Source: Alienimonas sp043951915
GTDB lineage: Bacteria; Planctomycetota; Planctomycetia; Planctomycetales; Planctomycetaceae
NCBI RefSeq assembly: GCF_043951915.1
Contig: NZ_JBINJD010000009.1
Location: 1-64,000, forward strand
DNA length: 64,000 nucleotides
Direction of reading: 5' to 3'
Shown: piece by piece, positions 52,347-61,640 of the stretch
Position numbering within the stretch: the first letter of the stretch is position 1
How the letters are laid out: every line of letters starts with the position of its first letter
Program-made: the position numbers and the translations under genes
The notes under the pieces: generated by a model
Told to the model about the DNA's origin: nothing
Seen by the model: only the letters and a program-made list of their open reading frames with translations
Database searches by the model: none

Positions 52347-53634
52347 GCCCGCCCCGCCGACGCCGATTCGCCCCGCCGCGGTACCGCTGGACGGCGCCGT
52401 TTTCGAGGCGTCTTTCGGCCCGTCGCCGGCCTCACGCCCGCTGGCGTTCTGCGGGGCCCTCGCCGCCCTCGCGGCCGCGGGGGTCGGGCTGCTGTTTCTG
52501 ATCGAGACAGGACTGGGGATGCGGGCGCGGGGGCTGGCAACCCTGGGCGAACTGGCGCAGGGGTTGGCCTGTTCAGCCGTTCCGATACTCCTCTTGAGCG
52601 TTCACCTCTGGGAGTTCCGGCTCGAACTGGCCCGCAGTTGGTTCCGCGTCACGCCGGAGAGGCTCGAATGGGAGTGCGTCTGGTGGGGCGTGCGGCGGTT
52701 CGGGACGGTGGAGATCCTGCCGGGCGATGGGCTGCTGGACGAACCCGGCCCGTGGTTCGGGGAGGAAACCAAGGCGGCGGTCTCCGCGATCGTCGGCGGC
52801 AAGACGACGCCCCTCACCCGACGTCTGAGCGGCGAGGACGGCGCCCGGGTGCGGGCCGGCGTGGCGGGGGTCCTGGGCATGCTCCCCGCCGGCCGGCCGG
52901 TCGGGCCGTGGCTGGCGCCGGCCGATCCGCAGGCCCCGCCGTACCCGTTGGTGCGGGTCCACCATGATAGGAGGGGCCGACCGGCCGTCATCATGCCGCT
53001 GAACGCCCGGCGGGGGTGGGGGCGTTGGGTCTTTGTGGCGCTCGGTGTGGCGTTGGCGTCTGCGATTCCGACTTTCTGGTGGGAGCGGCGGTCGGAATGG
53101 GAGCCGGCCGCGCTTGGGTCGTCACTCGGGTGGTCCGTCTGGGCGGCGGCCGGGCTGATCACGGGAGCCGCGATCGCGGCGGCTCCGTGGGCCACGAGGC
53201 AGGTCGCGTTCCGGCGGGCCCGCAGCGTCGGCCCCCGCTGGCTGCGGGGGGAGGACCGACTGCTCGTCCGCACGGGCTGGGGCCGGCTGCGGTTCGGCCG
53301 GTCGGTTCGAGCCTCCGCCGTGCGTGACGTGGCGACGGCGCTCCACCTGCCGGCGCCGTGGGGATTGCCAGAGGCTCATACGAAGATCTCCGGGTTGGAA
53401 GCGTTTCGATACCGGCGGAACCCGGGGGCGGTTCTGGTTCACCCGGCCCGCTGGGCGCCCGCAGGGCGAACGGAACGGGCGCTGACCGGCCGCGCCCCCC
53501 AGGACCGTCCCGAGGCGTTCGCCGCCGCGGCGGCCGGAGCGGTGAAGGCGATGCTGATCGCCGAGGGCTGGCAGCCGCAGCCCCGGCAAGACTGGCGATT
53601 CGGCGTCTTCGAGGACGATCCCGCCGCCCCGTGA
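52336..53634 (+). CDS. Membrane protein of a three-gene related set, member 3
   Basis: 432 residues. Helices lie near 38-58, 72-92, 225-245 and 252-275. Its overall plan of two membrane pairs each followed by a soluble unit matches members 1 and 2, but the sequence has diverged. Start ATG 52336, 11 bases before the previous stop. The MATE gene follows 36 bases on. No known domain recognised. Confidence 0.65.
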   Translation: MASEPAPPTPIRPAAVPLDGAVFEASFGPSPASRPLAFCGALAALAAAGVGLLFLIETGLGMRARGLATLGELAQGLACSAVPILLLSVHLWEFRLELARSWFRVTPERLEWECVWWGVRRFGTVEILPGDGLLDEPGPWFGEETKAAVSAIVGGKTTPLTRRLSGEDGARVRAGVAGVLGMLPAGRPVGPWLAPADPQAPPYPLVRVHHDRRGRPAVIMPLNARRGWGRWVFVALGVALASAIPTFWWERRSEWEPAALGSSLGWSVWAAAGLITGAAIAAAPWATRQVAFRRARSVGPRWLRGEDRLLVRTGWGRLRFGRSVRASAVRDVATALHLPAPWGLPEAHTKISGLEAFRYRRNPGAVLVHPARWAPAGRTERALTGRAPQDRPEAFAAAAAGAVKAMLIAEGWQPQPRQDWRFGVFEDDPAAP

Positions 53635-53670
53635 CGCGGCCGCCGCCGGCCCCTCGCCTACCATCCCCGC

Positions 53671-55122
53671 GTGAGTTCTCCGCCCGACGCCTCCCGCTCC
53701 TCACGGCCCCGGCGGGAGCGGCGCGGGCGGCGGCTGGGGGCGATGCCGTTGCACGCGGCGGTGCTGACGCTCGCCTGGCCGGTGTTGGGGGAGCAGATTC
53801 TCGGGTTCGGCGTGGGGCTGTTCGACACCTGGCTCAGCGGGCGGATCGGCTCCGGGGCGACGGCGGCGGTGGGGCTGGCGGCGTACGTCGCCTGGCTGGC
53901 GACGATGCTGTTCGGGGTCGTCAGCGTCGGGGCGACGGCGATCGTCGCCCGTCACTGGGGCGCCGGGGAGACCGGCGCCGCCAACGCCGTCGCCAATCGC
54001 GTGCTCGGGCTGGGACTGATCGCCGGGGGGCTCTACTACGCCCTCGTCTGGTCGCTGGCCCCGACCTTCGCTGCGGGGCTGCGGTTGGAGGGGGAGGCGT
54101 TCGACATCGCCGTCCGCTACCTGCGGATCGACGGGTTGGGGCAGATCGTCACGGCGATGAGCCTCGCCGGGTTCGCGGCCCTGCGGGGAGCCGGCGACAT
54201 GACCACGCCGCTGTTGATCGGGGCGGCAATGAACCTGCTGAACGCCGCCTCCAGTTGGGCGTTCGTCTACGGGATCGAGGCGGTCGGCCTGCCGGCCTGC
54301 GGGGCGAACGGCATCGTGTACGGCACCGTCGCGGCCCGCACGTTCGGCGGGCTGGCCCTGCTGGCGACCTTCGCCAGCGGCCGCACCCGGCTGCGGCTGC
54401 TCGCCGCCGAATTGCTGCCGGACCGGGCGACGACCGCCCGCGTGCTGAAGATCGGTCTGCCGGCGGCCGTGGACGGGGCGATCCGCTGGGCGGGACACTT
54501 CGTCTTCCTCGCCCTGATCGCCGGCCTGCCGCTGACCGCAGCGGCGGGGACCGGGAGCGGTTCGGGGACCGAAGACGGCGGGGAAACGACCTTCGCCGCC
54601 CACATCGTCGCGGTGCGGCTGGAGGCGATCACCTATTTGCCCTCGGTCGCCTGGGGGGCCGCGGCGGCGACGATCGTGGGGCAGAGCCTCGGGGCGAAGC
54701 GGCTGCGGCGGGCGAAGGCCGTCGGGCACGTGGCCGCGGGACAGTGCGCGGCGCTGGGGGCGCTCATCAGCGCCCTGTTCCTGCTGGCGGCGGAGCCGCT
54801 GGTCGCCTTCATGCACCTCGACCCCGCCGTGCGGGCCGAGGCCGCCCCCGCCCTGCGGACGCTGGGGCTCTGCCAGATCCCGCTGACCGGCAGCATCGTG
54901 TACGTGACGGCGCTGCGGGGGGCGGGCGAGACGCGGGCGCCGCTGCTGCTCACCCTGGCGGGGATGTACGGGTTGCGGTTGCCGCTGGCGTGGCTCGGCG
55001 GCGTGTGGCTGGGCTGGGGTTTGCCGGGGGCGTACCTGGGGATGTTCGGGGACGTGTTGTTCCGGGCGACGGCGGGCGGGATCTGGTTCCGCGTCGGCGG
55101 GTGGTGGCGGAAGGAGGTCTGA
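53671..55122 (+). CDS. MATE-family efflux transporter
   Basis: 483 residues with about 12 membrane helices in two related halves. It starts PLHAAVLTLAWPVLGEQILGFGV with the TWLSGRIG and AATIVGQSLGAKR motifs of MATE/DinF proteins, which export drugs or metabolites using Na+ or H+. Start GTG 53671; an ATG at MPLHAA (residue 25) could also be used, leaving off an Arg-rich lead. It is coupled loosely to the three membrane genes before it. The substrate is unknown. Confidence 0.9.
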   Translation: MSSPPDASRSSRPRRERRGRRLGAMPLHAAVLTLAWPVLGEQILGFGVGLFDTWLSGRIGSGATAAVGLAAYVAWLATMLFGVVSVGATAIVARHWGAGETGAANAVANRVLGLGLIAGGLYYALVWSLAPTFAAGLRLEGEAFDIAVRYLRIDGLGQIVTAMSLAGFAALRGAGDMTTPLLIGAAMNLLNAASSWAFVYGIEAVGLPACGANGIVYGTVAARTFGGLALLATFASGRTRLRLLAAELLPDRATTARVLKIGLPAAVDGAIRWAGHFVFLALIAGLPLTAAAGTGSGSGTEDGGETTFAAHIVAVRLEAITYLPSVAWGAAAATIVGQSLGAKRLRRAKAVGHVAAGQCAALGALISALFLLAAEPLVAFMHLDPAVRAEAAPALRTLGLCQIPLTGSIVYVTALRGAGETRAPLLLTLAGMYGLRLPLAWLGGVWLGWGLPGAYLGMFGDVLFRATAGGIWFRVGGWWRKEV

Positions 55123-55175
55123 GTCGCCACATTGGATGCGTTCGCCCTTCCCGTTGCCGTTTGAGGTTCCGCCCG

Positions 55176-55928
55176 ATGCTCCGTTCCCGCGTTTTGCTCG
55201 CCGGCCTGTGCGTGCCGCTGCTCGCCGCCACCGCGGCCGGCTTTCAGGAGTGGAAAAGCGGCATCAAGTGGCAGGAGCCGGAGATCGTCACCCCGGGCGA
55301 GACCGCCGCCGCTCCGCCCTCGGACGCGATCATCCTGTTCGGCGGCACCGACCTGTCGGCGTGGGAGGGCGGCGACAAGTGGAAGATCGAACACGGCGTC
55401 GCCACGGTGAACGGCGGCACGATCAAGACGAAGCAGTCCTTCGGCGACTGCCAGGTCCACCTGGAGTTCCGCACCCCCGCCGAGGTGAAGGGCAGCGGGC
55501 AGGGCCGCGGCAACAGCGGTCTGCACCTGATGGGTCAGTACGAGGTGCAGATCCTCGACTCCTACGACAACACCACCTACTACGACGGCCAAGCCTCGGC
55601 GATCTACAAGCAGAGCCCGCCGCTGGTGAACGCCTCCCGCCCGCCCGGTACCTGGCAGACCTACGACATCGTCTTCGAGGCCCCGCGGTTCGACGAGAAC
55701 GGCGCCCTTGTCCGCCCGGCGTACGTCACCGTGCTGCACAACGGCGTCGCCACGCAGGTGCACCAGGAGATCCTCGGCGGGACCGCCTGGCACAAGCCGC
55801 CCAGCTACGACAGCACGGCCGAGAAGGGCCCGATGACCCTCCAGTGGCACAACAACCCGGTCAGCTTCCGCAATATCTGGGTGCGGGAATTGGACCTCGA
55901 CCGCGGCGAGGAGTACCCGGACGCCTGA
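55176..55928 (+). CDS. DUF1080 (3-keto-disaccharide hydrolase-like) secreted protein, copy 1
   Basis: 250 residues: signal peptide ending near 22 (LLAGLCVPLLAATAAG), then a lectin-like DUF1080 domain with IILFGGTDLSAW, GRGNSGLHLMGQYEVQILDSY and WQTYDIVFEAPRF. DUF1080 proteins are abundant in Planctomycetes; characterised members cleave 3-keto-glycosides. Start ATG 55176. It is followed 56 bases later by a close relative in the same orientation. Confidence 0.92.
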   Translation: MLRSRVLLAGLCVPLLAATAAGFQEWKSGIKWQEPEIVTPGETAAAPPSDAIILFGGTDLSAWEGGDKWKIEHGVATVNGGTIKTKQSFGDCQVHLEFRTPAEVKGSGQGRGNSGLHLMGQYEVQILDSYDNTTYYDGQASAIYKQSPPLVNASRPPGTWQTYDIVFEAPRFDENGALVRPAYVTVLHNGVATQVHQEILGGTAWHKPPSYDSTAEKGPMTLQWHNNPVSFRNIWVRELDLDRGEEYPDA

Positions 55929-55984
55929 CGCCCGGTTCCCGTTCACTGCCGATCCGCTTCGCCGCCCTCGCCGAGTTCGCCCCG

Positions 55985-56749
55985 ATGATCCGTCGCTCCA
56001 CGTTGCTCGCCGGCTTCTGTCTGCCGGCGCTCGCCGCCACCGCGGTCGGCTTTCAGGAGTGGAAAAGCGGCATCGAGTGGCGGGAGCCCCCGCTCGTCAC
56101 GCCCGGCGAGACCGCGGCGGACCCGCCCTCGGACGCGATCATCCTGTTCGGCGGGACGAACCTCGACGCCTTCCACGGCGGCGAGAAGTGGGAGGTGAAG
56201 CACGGCGTCGCCACCGCCGGCGGCGGGAGCATTCGCACCAAGCAAAAGTTCGGCGACGTCCAGGTGCACCTGGAGTTCCGCACCCCCGCCGAGGTGGAGG
56301 GCCAGGGACAGGGCCGCGGCAACAGCGGGCTGTACCTGATGAACCGCTACGAGGTGCAGATCATGGACTCGTACGAGAATAAGACCTCGTACGACAGCCA
56401 GGCCGCGGCCCTCTACAAGCAGAGCCCGCCGCTGGTGAACGCCTGCCGCCCGCCCGGCGCCTGGCAGACCTACGACGTGCTGTTCGAGGCCCCGCGGTTC
56501 GACGAGAACGGCGTCGTCGTCCGCCCGGCCTATGCCACGGTGCTGCACAACGGCGTCGTGGTGCAGGTCCGCAAACAGCTCCGCGGGGCCACCGCCCGCA
56601 ACCCGCGGCTGGGCCGCCGACACGTCTACGAGGCCCACCCGCTGAAGGAGTCGTTCAACCTCCAGTGGCACGGCGACAAGGTCAGCTTCCGCAACATCTG
56701 GGTGCGGGAGTTGGAACTAGATCGCGGCGAGACCTACCCGGATGCCTAG
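55985..56749 (+). CDS. DUF1080 (3-keto-disaccharide hydrolase-like) secreted protein, copy 2
   Basis: 254 residues, a tandem duplicate of the preceding gene: the same signal peptide style (LLAGFCLPALAATAVG), the same QEWKSGI join, and most DUF1080 motifs (GRGNSGLYLMNRYEVQIMDSY). It differs near the C-terminus with an insert ATARNPRLGRRHVYEAHPLKESFN. Start ATG 55985. Together they suggest substrate divergence after duplication. Confidence 0.92.
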   Translation: MIRRSTLLAGFCLPALAATAVGFQEWKSGIEWREPPLVTPGETAADPPSDAIILFGGTNLDAFHGGEKWEVKHGVATAGGGSIRTKQKFGDVQVHLEFRTPAEVEGQGQGRGNSGLYLMNRYEVQIMDSYENKTSYDSQAAALYKQSPPLVNACRPPGAWQTYDVLFEAPRFDENGVVVRPAYATVLHNGVVVQVRKQLRGATARNPRLGRRHVYEAHPLKESFNLQWHGDKVSFRNIWVRELELDRGETYPDA

Positions 56750-56754
56750 CCGCT

Positions 56755-56860
56755 GAGCCCCGACCGTGAGGAAGGGGCCGTACGCCGGTGTGCGAACATC
56801 GGGACGCCTGCAACGCCGGTCGGTCCCGTGTGAAAGGCCCCTCCCTCACGGTCGGGGCTC
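56755..56860. repeat. Long palindrome between convergent DUF1080 and maf genes
   Basis: Arms 56755-56779 and 56836-56860 pair at 24 of 25 around a 56-base loop (arm starts GAGCCCCGACCGTGAGG). It is unrelated in sequence to families 1 and 2. It may be a two-way terminator or another dispersed element. Confidence 0.85.
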
Positions 56861-56870
56861 GCCGACTCGG

Positions 56871-57476
56871 CTACGGCAGTTCGTACCCCGCTTCCCGCAG
56901 CCATTTGGCGACGGTCAGCAGGGGCAGGCCAATGACGGCGGTCCAGTCGGCGGCGTCGATCCGCTCGAACAGCGCCAGCCCGCCGGGCTCCTCCAGTTTG
57001 AAGCTGCCGGCGCAGTCGACCGGGTTCACCTTCGCCACGTACGCCCGCAGACGGTCGTCGGAGAGCGGGTGCAGGGTGAGGTCGGACCGCACCACGGTCG
57101 CCCGCCGCCGGGCACCCGGGCCGGCGAGGGCGACGCCGCAGAACAGGCTCAGCCCGCCGTCGCGGGCGGCGATCAGTTGGGCCAGCGCCCGCTCCGGCGT
57201 GCCGGGCTTGGAGACGATCTCGCCCCCCGCCACCGCGACCTGGTCGCTGCCGAGGCAGGCCGCGTGCGGGTTCCGCTCCGCGACGGCCGCCGCCTTCATC
57301 ACGGCGAGGCGTTCGGCGAGGGCGGCGGGGTCCGTCATTACCGCCGTCACCGCCTCCTCGTCCACCCCCGGCGACTGCTGCGCGTACGGCACGCCGAGGC
57401 GGTCCAGCAGCATCGCCCGGTAGGGCGAGGTGCTGGCGAGGATCAACGGCGGGGCGGGGGATTCGGCTCCGCTCAT
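56871..57476 (-). CDS. maf: Maf-like nucleoside triphosphate pyrophosphatase
   Basis: 201 residues of the Maf/HAM1-related family. LILASTSPYRAMLLDRLGVPY is the N-terminal hallmark (family pattern SxSPRR; here the first Arg is Tyr), GSDQVAV carries the catalytic Asp, and VNPVDCAGSFKLEEPGGLALFERIDA is the C-terminal signature. It hydrolyses noncanonical nucleotides such as dTTP or m7GTP. Start ATG 57476, in ATGA overlap with the upstream gene. Confidence 0.92.
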   Translation of the reverse strand: MSGAESPAPPLILASTSPYRAMLLDRLGVPYAQQSPGVDEEAVTAVMTDPAALAERLAVMKAAAVAERNPHAACLGSDQVAVAGGEIVSKPGTPERALAQLIAARDGGLSLFCGVALAGPGARRRATVVRSDLTLHPLSDDRLRAYVAKVNPVDCAGSFKLEEPGGLALFERIDAADWTAVIGLPLLTVAKWLREAGYELP

Positions 57477-59047
57477 TTCGACTCGACGACCGTCACGGTC
57501 AGCCGGCCGATGACTTCGAGCATCGGCAGGAAGCTGGCGACCGGGGAGGCGTCGTCGTCGCTCAGGTCGCTCCGGCCCAGCAGCAGATGGCCGCCGCCGA
57601 TGCCGCCGCCGGTGATCGTGGGGTCCAGCGGCACCCACAGGGCCTCGGCGGGGCCGGCCGGGCCGTCGGCGTCCAGCAGGGCCTCGACCCACATGTGCCC
57701 GCCCATCTGCCCACGGCCGGGGATCGTCACCAGCCCGACACAGACCCGGCTGGGCACGCCGCGGGCCCGCAGCATCGCGGCGCACAGCACGCTGTGCTCC
57801 GTGCAGTCCCCGGCGAGTTTCTCCGCCACCTCCGCGGCACTGGCCAGGGCGGTGCTGAAGTTCTTGTCCGTCAGCACCCGGCCGACGTACTCCGCACAGC
57901 CCAACGCAATCCGCCCGGCGGGGGCGTCCTTCGGCGCCGCGGCCATGGCGTGCTCGATCACCCGCGGATCGTCGCTCTGCAGGTAGCGGGTCGGCTTGAG
58001 CAGATCCGGGGCGTTCCCCGCCGTCGCCTCCCGCGGGATCGGCAGCCCGACGACGGTGACGAGGGCCTGTTCGCCCCGCCCCTTCAGGGGTTGCACCGTC
58101 TGGGAGGCCGTCGAAAGGAACAGCTTCGTCGCTTGGGCGTCCTCCACCGACACCCGGTAGACCACCTTCTCCGTCTGGTGGACGTTCGGCACCACGTCCA
58201 CCGGGACCAGCGTGTCGAAGCCCATGTCCGCCCCCTTATTGAAGACGGCCCGCAGGGCCTCCTCCTTGCTCACCTCGTAGGTGAGCAGCGTTTGGCCGAG
58301 GAAGTCCATCGACTCGAAGACGGACTCGCCCTCTTCATCGACGTAGAGCGTCGTCGGGAACGGCAGCACGTCCTGGGCGACCGTCACTTTGGTGAGCGTG
58401 CGGCGCTCGCCGGTCGGCGTCTCCACCTCTTCCGCGGCGGCGGCCTTGGTGAGGGTGACCGTGCCGACCTTGCCCAGTTCGGGGAAGTAGGTCTGGAAGC
58501 TGACGGGTTCGCCGGGTTGCAGCCGGTCGCCCTTGAGCAGGTCGTCGAGATAGCTGGGGCTCTTCAGGTCGGCCGGCAGGGCGACCTCGCGGGTCGACTC
58601 GGTCCCGCCGACGGTGGTGGTGACGCGCAGCACGTCCCCGTCCCGCACGCCGACGGCCCGGGTCGGGGCGGAGCCGGGGTTCTTCGTGACGAGGGTGAAC
58701 GACCGCAGGTCGCCCTCGGCGGACTCCTCCGTCTCCAGGTCGACCGACATCGCGATCGACTGGCCGAACCGCTGGAAGGTCATGCTGGTTTCGGTCTCCG
58801 TGCGGGAGCCGGCGTCCGGACCGTCGCCGAGCGGGACCGTCGCGGTGCGGGTCCAGCCGATCTTCTCCCCGCCGAGCGTGAGCACCGCCCAGGTCGTCTC
58901 CCCGGCGGGGTTCAGATCGGTCCCCTCCGCCGCGACGGGGGCGCCGGCGGCGGGGCTCTCCTGAGCCGAGGCGGGCGACGCCGGCAGGAGCAAGAGGGCG
59001 GCGGCGAGCAGCAGCGCCGCGGACGGCGGGACGGACGAGCGAAGCAT
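57473..59047 (-). CDS. Secreted transglutaminase-like protein
   Basis: 524 residues: signal peptide (about 1-28, ending SPASA), a beta-rich N-terminal region, and a C-terminal transglutaminase-like domain with Cys415 in GDCTEHSVL, His451 in GGHMWVEAL and Asp475 in VPLDPT, the expected triad. Bacterial members are often peptidases or amidases rather than crosslinkers. Start ATG 59047. It overlaps the maf gene by four bases. The substrate is unknown. Confidence 0.9.
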   Translation of the reverse strand: MLRSSVPPSAALLLAAALLLLPASPASAQESPAAGAPVAAEGTDLNPAGETTWAVLTLGGEKIGWTRTATVPLGDGPDAGSRTETETSMTFQRFGQSIAMSVDLETEESAEGDLRSFTLVTKNPGSAPTRAVGVRDGDVLRVTTTVGGTESTREVALPADLKSPSYLDDLLKGDRLQPGEPVSFQTYFPELGKVGTVTLTKAAAAEEVETPTGERRTLTKVTVAQDVLPFPTTLYVDEEGESVFESMDFLGQTLLTYEVSKEEALRAVFNKGADMGFDTLVPVDVVPNVHQTEKVVYRVSVEDAQATKLFLSTASQTVQPLKGRGEQALVTVVGLPIPREATAGNAPDLLKPTRYLQSDDPRVIEHAMAAAPKDAPAGRIALGCAEYVGRVLTDKNFSTALASAAEVAEKLAGDCTEHSVLCAAMLRARGVPSRVCVGLVTIPGRGQMGGHMWVEALLDADGPAGPAEALWVPLDPTITGGGIGGGHLLLGRSDLSDDDASPVASFLPMLEVIGRLTVTVVESK

Positions 59048-59425
59048 GCGGGACCAGACGGGCGAACGGCGGGGCCGGACATCCTACCGGGAGCGGCCGC
59101 CCGCGTGCAGACGGCCGGGTCCGGCGGGGTTTGCGGGCGACGGCGGGCCTGCGGGCCGGGACGAGGCGTGCGGGCTGCTCCGACCGCGCCGGGCGACGGA
59201 TCGGCTTCCGTGCGGGCGCGGAGGGAAACTTCGCGCCCGCCCCCCCGATGCGGGGTAGGTTCCTTCGCGGCCGTGGCGGTTCGCTCCCGTTCCCCGTCGG
59301 GGACTCCGCGGGAGGGATCGAACGACGACCGCCGCCGCTGAGGAGGACGCGGCCGCCGAACGGCATGGGGTTCCTGACGACCCCCCGTCGGTCCGGCTCC
59401 CCGCCCCTCCCCGCCCGACGCCGGT
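59048..59425. other. Intergenic region between divergent genes, no gene seen
   Basis: 378 bases of G/C-rich sequence between the transglutaminase-like gene and the gene at 59426. I find no convincing small gene, RNA or repeat; short open frames are high-GC shadows. Both promoters must lie here, but no clear -10/-35 pair stands out. Confidence 0.5.
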
Positions 59426-60106
59426 ATGAGTTTCCTCACCGAATTCCTGAAGACCCGCGGCGCCGGCCCCGACCCGTCCGCCCCCAGCAGCTTCGGCGGG
59501 CTCTCCGACGAGCAGTTGGAACGGCACCTGAAGGTCGCCACCTACGGCGACTTCACGCTGACCGACGCCGTCCGCCCCGCCTATGACCTGCGGGTCGTCC
59601 CGAAGGCCGGCTACCGCCGCGATCACTTCGTGGACTCCGCCAGCGGCGTGCGGGTGCCGGTGCTGATGGCCGCCGCCAGCCGGGAGAACCTGTTCGAGCT
59701 GTTCCTCGATCTGCTCGACCCGCTGGGGGACGAGGTGGACGTGGTCCTCGAAAGCAGCCACGCCGCCGGCAAGAGCGGCCACAAGGACCTCGTCCGTGAG
59801 GGCATCGACCTGCCGGTCCTCAAAAGCGCCCTGTACGACTACGAGGAGGAGATCCTCGACGACGGCTGCCTCGGCATCGCCGTGCTGAACGCCAAGGTCC
59901 CGCTGGAGGTCCAGTTCGACGAGCACAAGCTGCTCGTGATGTACGGCCAGGACCTGTTCGAATTCGAAAAGGTCCTGTTCGAGCACCGCCTGACCCGGGA
60001 CGACGGCATGAAGTTCGTCACCGAGGCCGAACACGTCCACAGCAGCACGGACGAACTCGCCGAGGCGTTCAGCCAGCTCTCCTACGAGATCAGCGCCGAG
60101 GCGTGA
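59426..60106 (+). CDS. Conserved hypothetical protein, acidic and soluble
   Basis: 226 residues without signal peptide or membrane helix, rich in Asp/Glu and Leu. It has a beta-strand-like run FELFLDLLDPLGDEVDVVLESSH and VMYGQDLFEFEKVLFEH. I do not recognise a family beyond a likely planctomycete orthologous group. Start ATG 59426. It converges on the protease gene. Confidence 0.72.
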   Translation: MSFLTEFLKTRGAGPDPSAPSSFGGLSDEQLERHLKVATYGDFTLTDAVRPAYDLRVVPKAGYRRDHFVDSASGVRVPVLMAAASRENLFELFLDLLDPLGDEVDVVLESSHAAGKSGHKDLVREGIDLPVLKSALYDYEEEILDDGCLGIAVLNAKVPLEVQFDEHKLLVMYGQDLFEFEKVLFEHRLTRDDGMKFVTEAEHVHSSTDELAEAFSQLSYEISAEA

Positions 60107-60116
60107 AAAGGGGAAA

Positions 60117-60182
60117 GGGGTGAGGCGTAAGGCGTCAGTGACAGGGGGCGTTCCCCGAGACTTACGCCTTACGCCTCGCCCC
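60117..60182. terminator. Palindromic terminator region between convergent genes
   Basis: Arms 60117-60135 and 60164-60182 pair at 18 of 19 (arm GGGGTGAGGCGTAAGGCGT), with an inner GGGGGCGTTCCCC hairpin in the loop. It lies between the stops of the gene at 59426 and the protease gene. Confidence 0.75.
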
Positions 60183-60203
60183 TTACGCCTGCCGCAAAGC
60201 GGC

Positions 60204-61640
60204 CTATTCCTCGTCCAGCTTGAGGAAGGTGTAGAGCCGGTCGCTGCCGCGGAGGATGTCGCAGCGGAGCATCTTCACGTCGTCGTCGGCGGCCAGGTTG
60301 AGGATGTAGGCGAAGTCGGCGGGGATCAGCGTGCTGAAGTCGTGCAGGCCCAGCAGGATGTCGCCGGCTTTGATCAGCGCCCGGTCGGCCGGGCCGCCGG
60401 AGCGGACCTCGGCGACGCGGTAGCCGCCCTTGTAGCCGAACTCCGCCAGCCGTTCGCCAGGCGTGGCGACGACCCGTTCGATCTTGCAGCCGGAGCGGGC
60501 CTCGAACCGCTGCACGGCGTCGTCGGCGGTGGCCTTCTTCGGGGGCGGCTCCACGGTGCGGGCCGCGGCGGTGCGGGCCGCGATCTGCCGAGTCTGGCTC
60601 GGGACCTGGGCGACGGCCCGGCCGGCGCCGGGGAGGCTCAGGGAGACCGGCACCCGGTTCCCGTCCCGCAGCACCGTCAGGGTGACTGTCTCGCCGGGAC
60701 GCACGCCCAGCAGGGCCCGCTCGAAGTCGGCGGCGTCCTCGACCGGGGTGCGGCCGACGCGTTCCACCACGTCCCCGCGGTTCAGCCCGCCGCGGCCGGC
60801 CGGGCTGCGGGGATCCACCCGGGCCACCACCGCCTGCTTGCTGCTCGGCGTCTTCCGGTCCGCGAACTGCGCCCCGTGGGTGCGGTTCTCCAGCCGTTCG
60901 ACGCTCATCAGTTCCGCGAGCACCTCCCGGGCGTCGTCGATCGGGATGGCGAACCCGATCCGCTGGGCGCCGGCCCGAATGGCGACGTTGATGCCGATCA
61001 CCTCGCCCCGCACGTTGATCAGCGGCCCGCCGCTGTTGCCCGGGTTGATGCTGGCGTCGGTCTGGATGAGGTTCCGGTAGCTCTGCGTCTCCGTCACCTC
61101 CACGTCGCGGAACAGCTGGGAGATGATCCCCTTGGAGACGGTGTGTTCGTAGCCGAAGGCGTTGCCGATGGCGATGACCGTCTCGCCCCGCATCAGATCG
61201 CAGCTGGTGCCCAGCGGCATCACCGGGAGGTTGTCGGCGTCGATCTTGACCAGCGCCAGGTCGTGCTGGGGGTCGACGGACAGCGTGCGGGCGACGTAGC
61301 TGGCGCCGGATTCGTCGGTGGCCCGCAGGCTCTCCACCCCGTCGACGACGTGATGGTTGGTGAGCAGATACCCCCGCGGGTCGACCACGATCGCCGTACC
61401 CATCCCGTTGACCTTCCGCGGCTTGCGGGAGCCGAAGACGGGTTCGTCGTCGTAGGTCGTTTTGACGGAGTGCAGGTTCAGCACGCTCGGCGCCGCCCGC
61501 CGCACGGCCGCCACCGTGGGGGAGATGCGGGAGACGGCGGCGTAGTCCGGCGCCTGTTCCGGCGCCTGGGCGAACCCGGGCGTGGGCCCGCAGAGGAGGG
61601 CGAGCAAGGTCAGGCGGGCGGCGACGCCGGTGCGGCTCAT
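60204..61640 (-). CDS. Trypsin-like serine protease with PDZ domains (DegP/HtrA family)
   Basis: 478 residues. Signal peptide near 1-25 (ARLTLLALLCGPTPGFA). The protease domain has His97 (TNHHVVDG), Asp127 (QHDLALVKID) and Ser203 (NPGNSGGPL). Two PDZ domains follow, the first with VDPRSPAGRGGLNRGDVV and the second with VRSGGPADRALIKAGDILLG. It degrades or refolds misfolded envelope proteins. Start ATG 61640 (MSRTGVAARL); the open frame to 61958 is not conserved-looking. It diverges from the TPR gene. Confidence 0.94.
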   Translation of the reverse strand: MSRTGVAARLTLLALLCGPTPGFAQAPEQAPDYAAVSRISPTVAAVRRAAPSVLNLHSVKTTYDDEPVFGSRKPRKVNGMGTAIVVDPRGYLLTNHHVVDGVESLRATDESGASYVARTLSVDPQHDLALVKIDADNLPVMPLGTSCDLMRGETVIAIGNAFGYEHTVSKGIISQLFRDVEVTETQSYRNLIQTDASINPGNSGGPLINVRGEVIGINVAIRAGAQRIGFAIPIDDAREVLAELMSVERLENRTHGAQFADRKTPSSKQAVVARVDPRSPAGRGGLNRGDVVERVGRTPVEDAADFERALLGVRPGETVTLTVLRDGNRVPVSLSLPGAGRAVAQVPSQTRQIAARTAAARTVEPPPKKATADDAVQRFEARSGCKIERVVATPGERLAEFGYKGGYRVAEVRSGGPADRALIKAGDILLGLHDFSTLIPADFAYILNLAADDDVKMLRCDILRGSDRLYTFLKLDEE

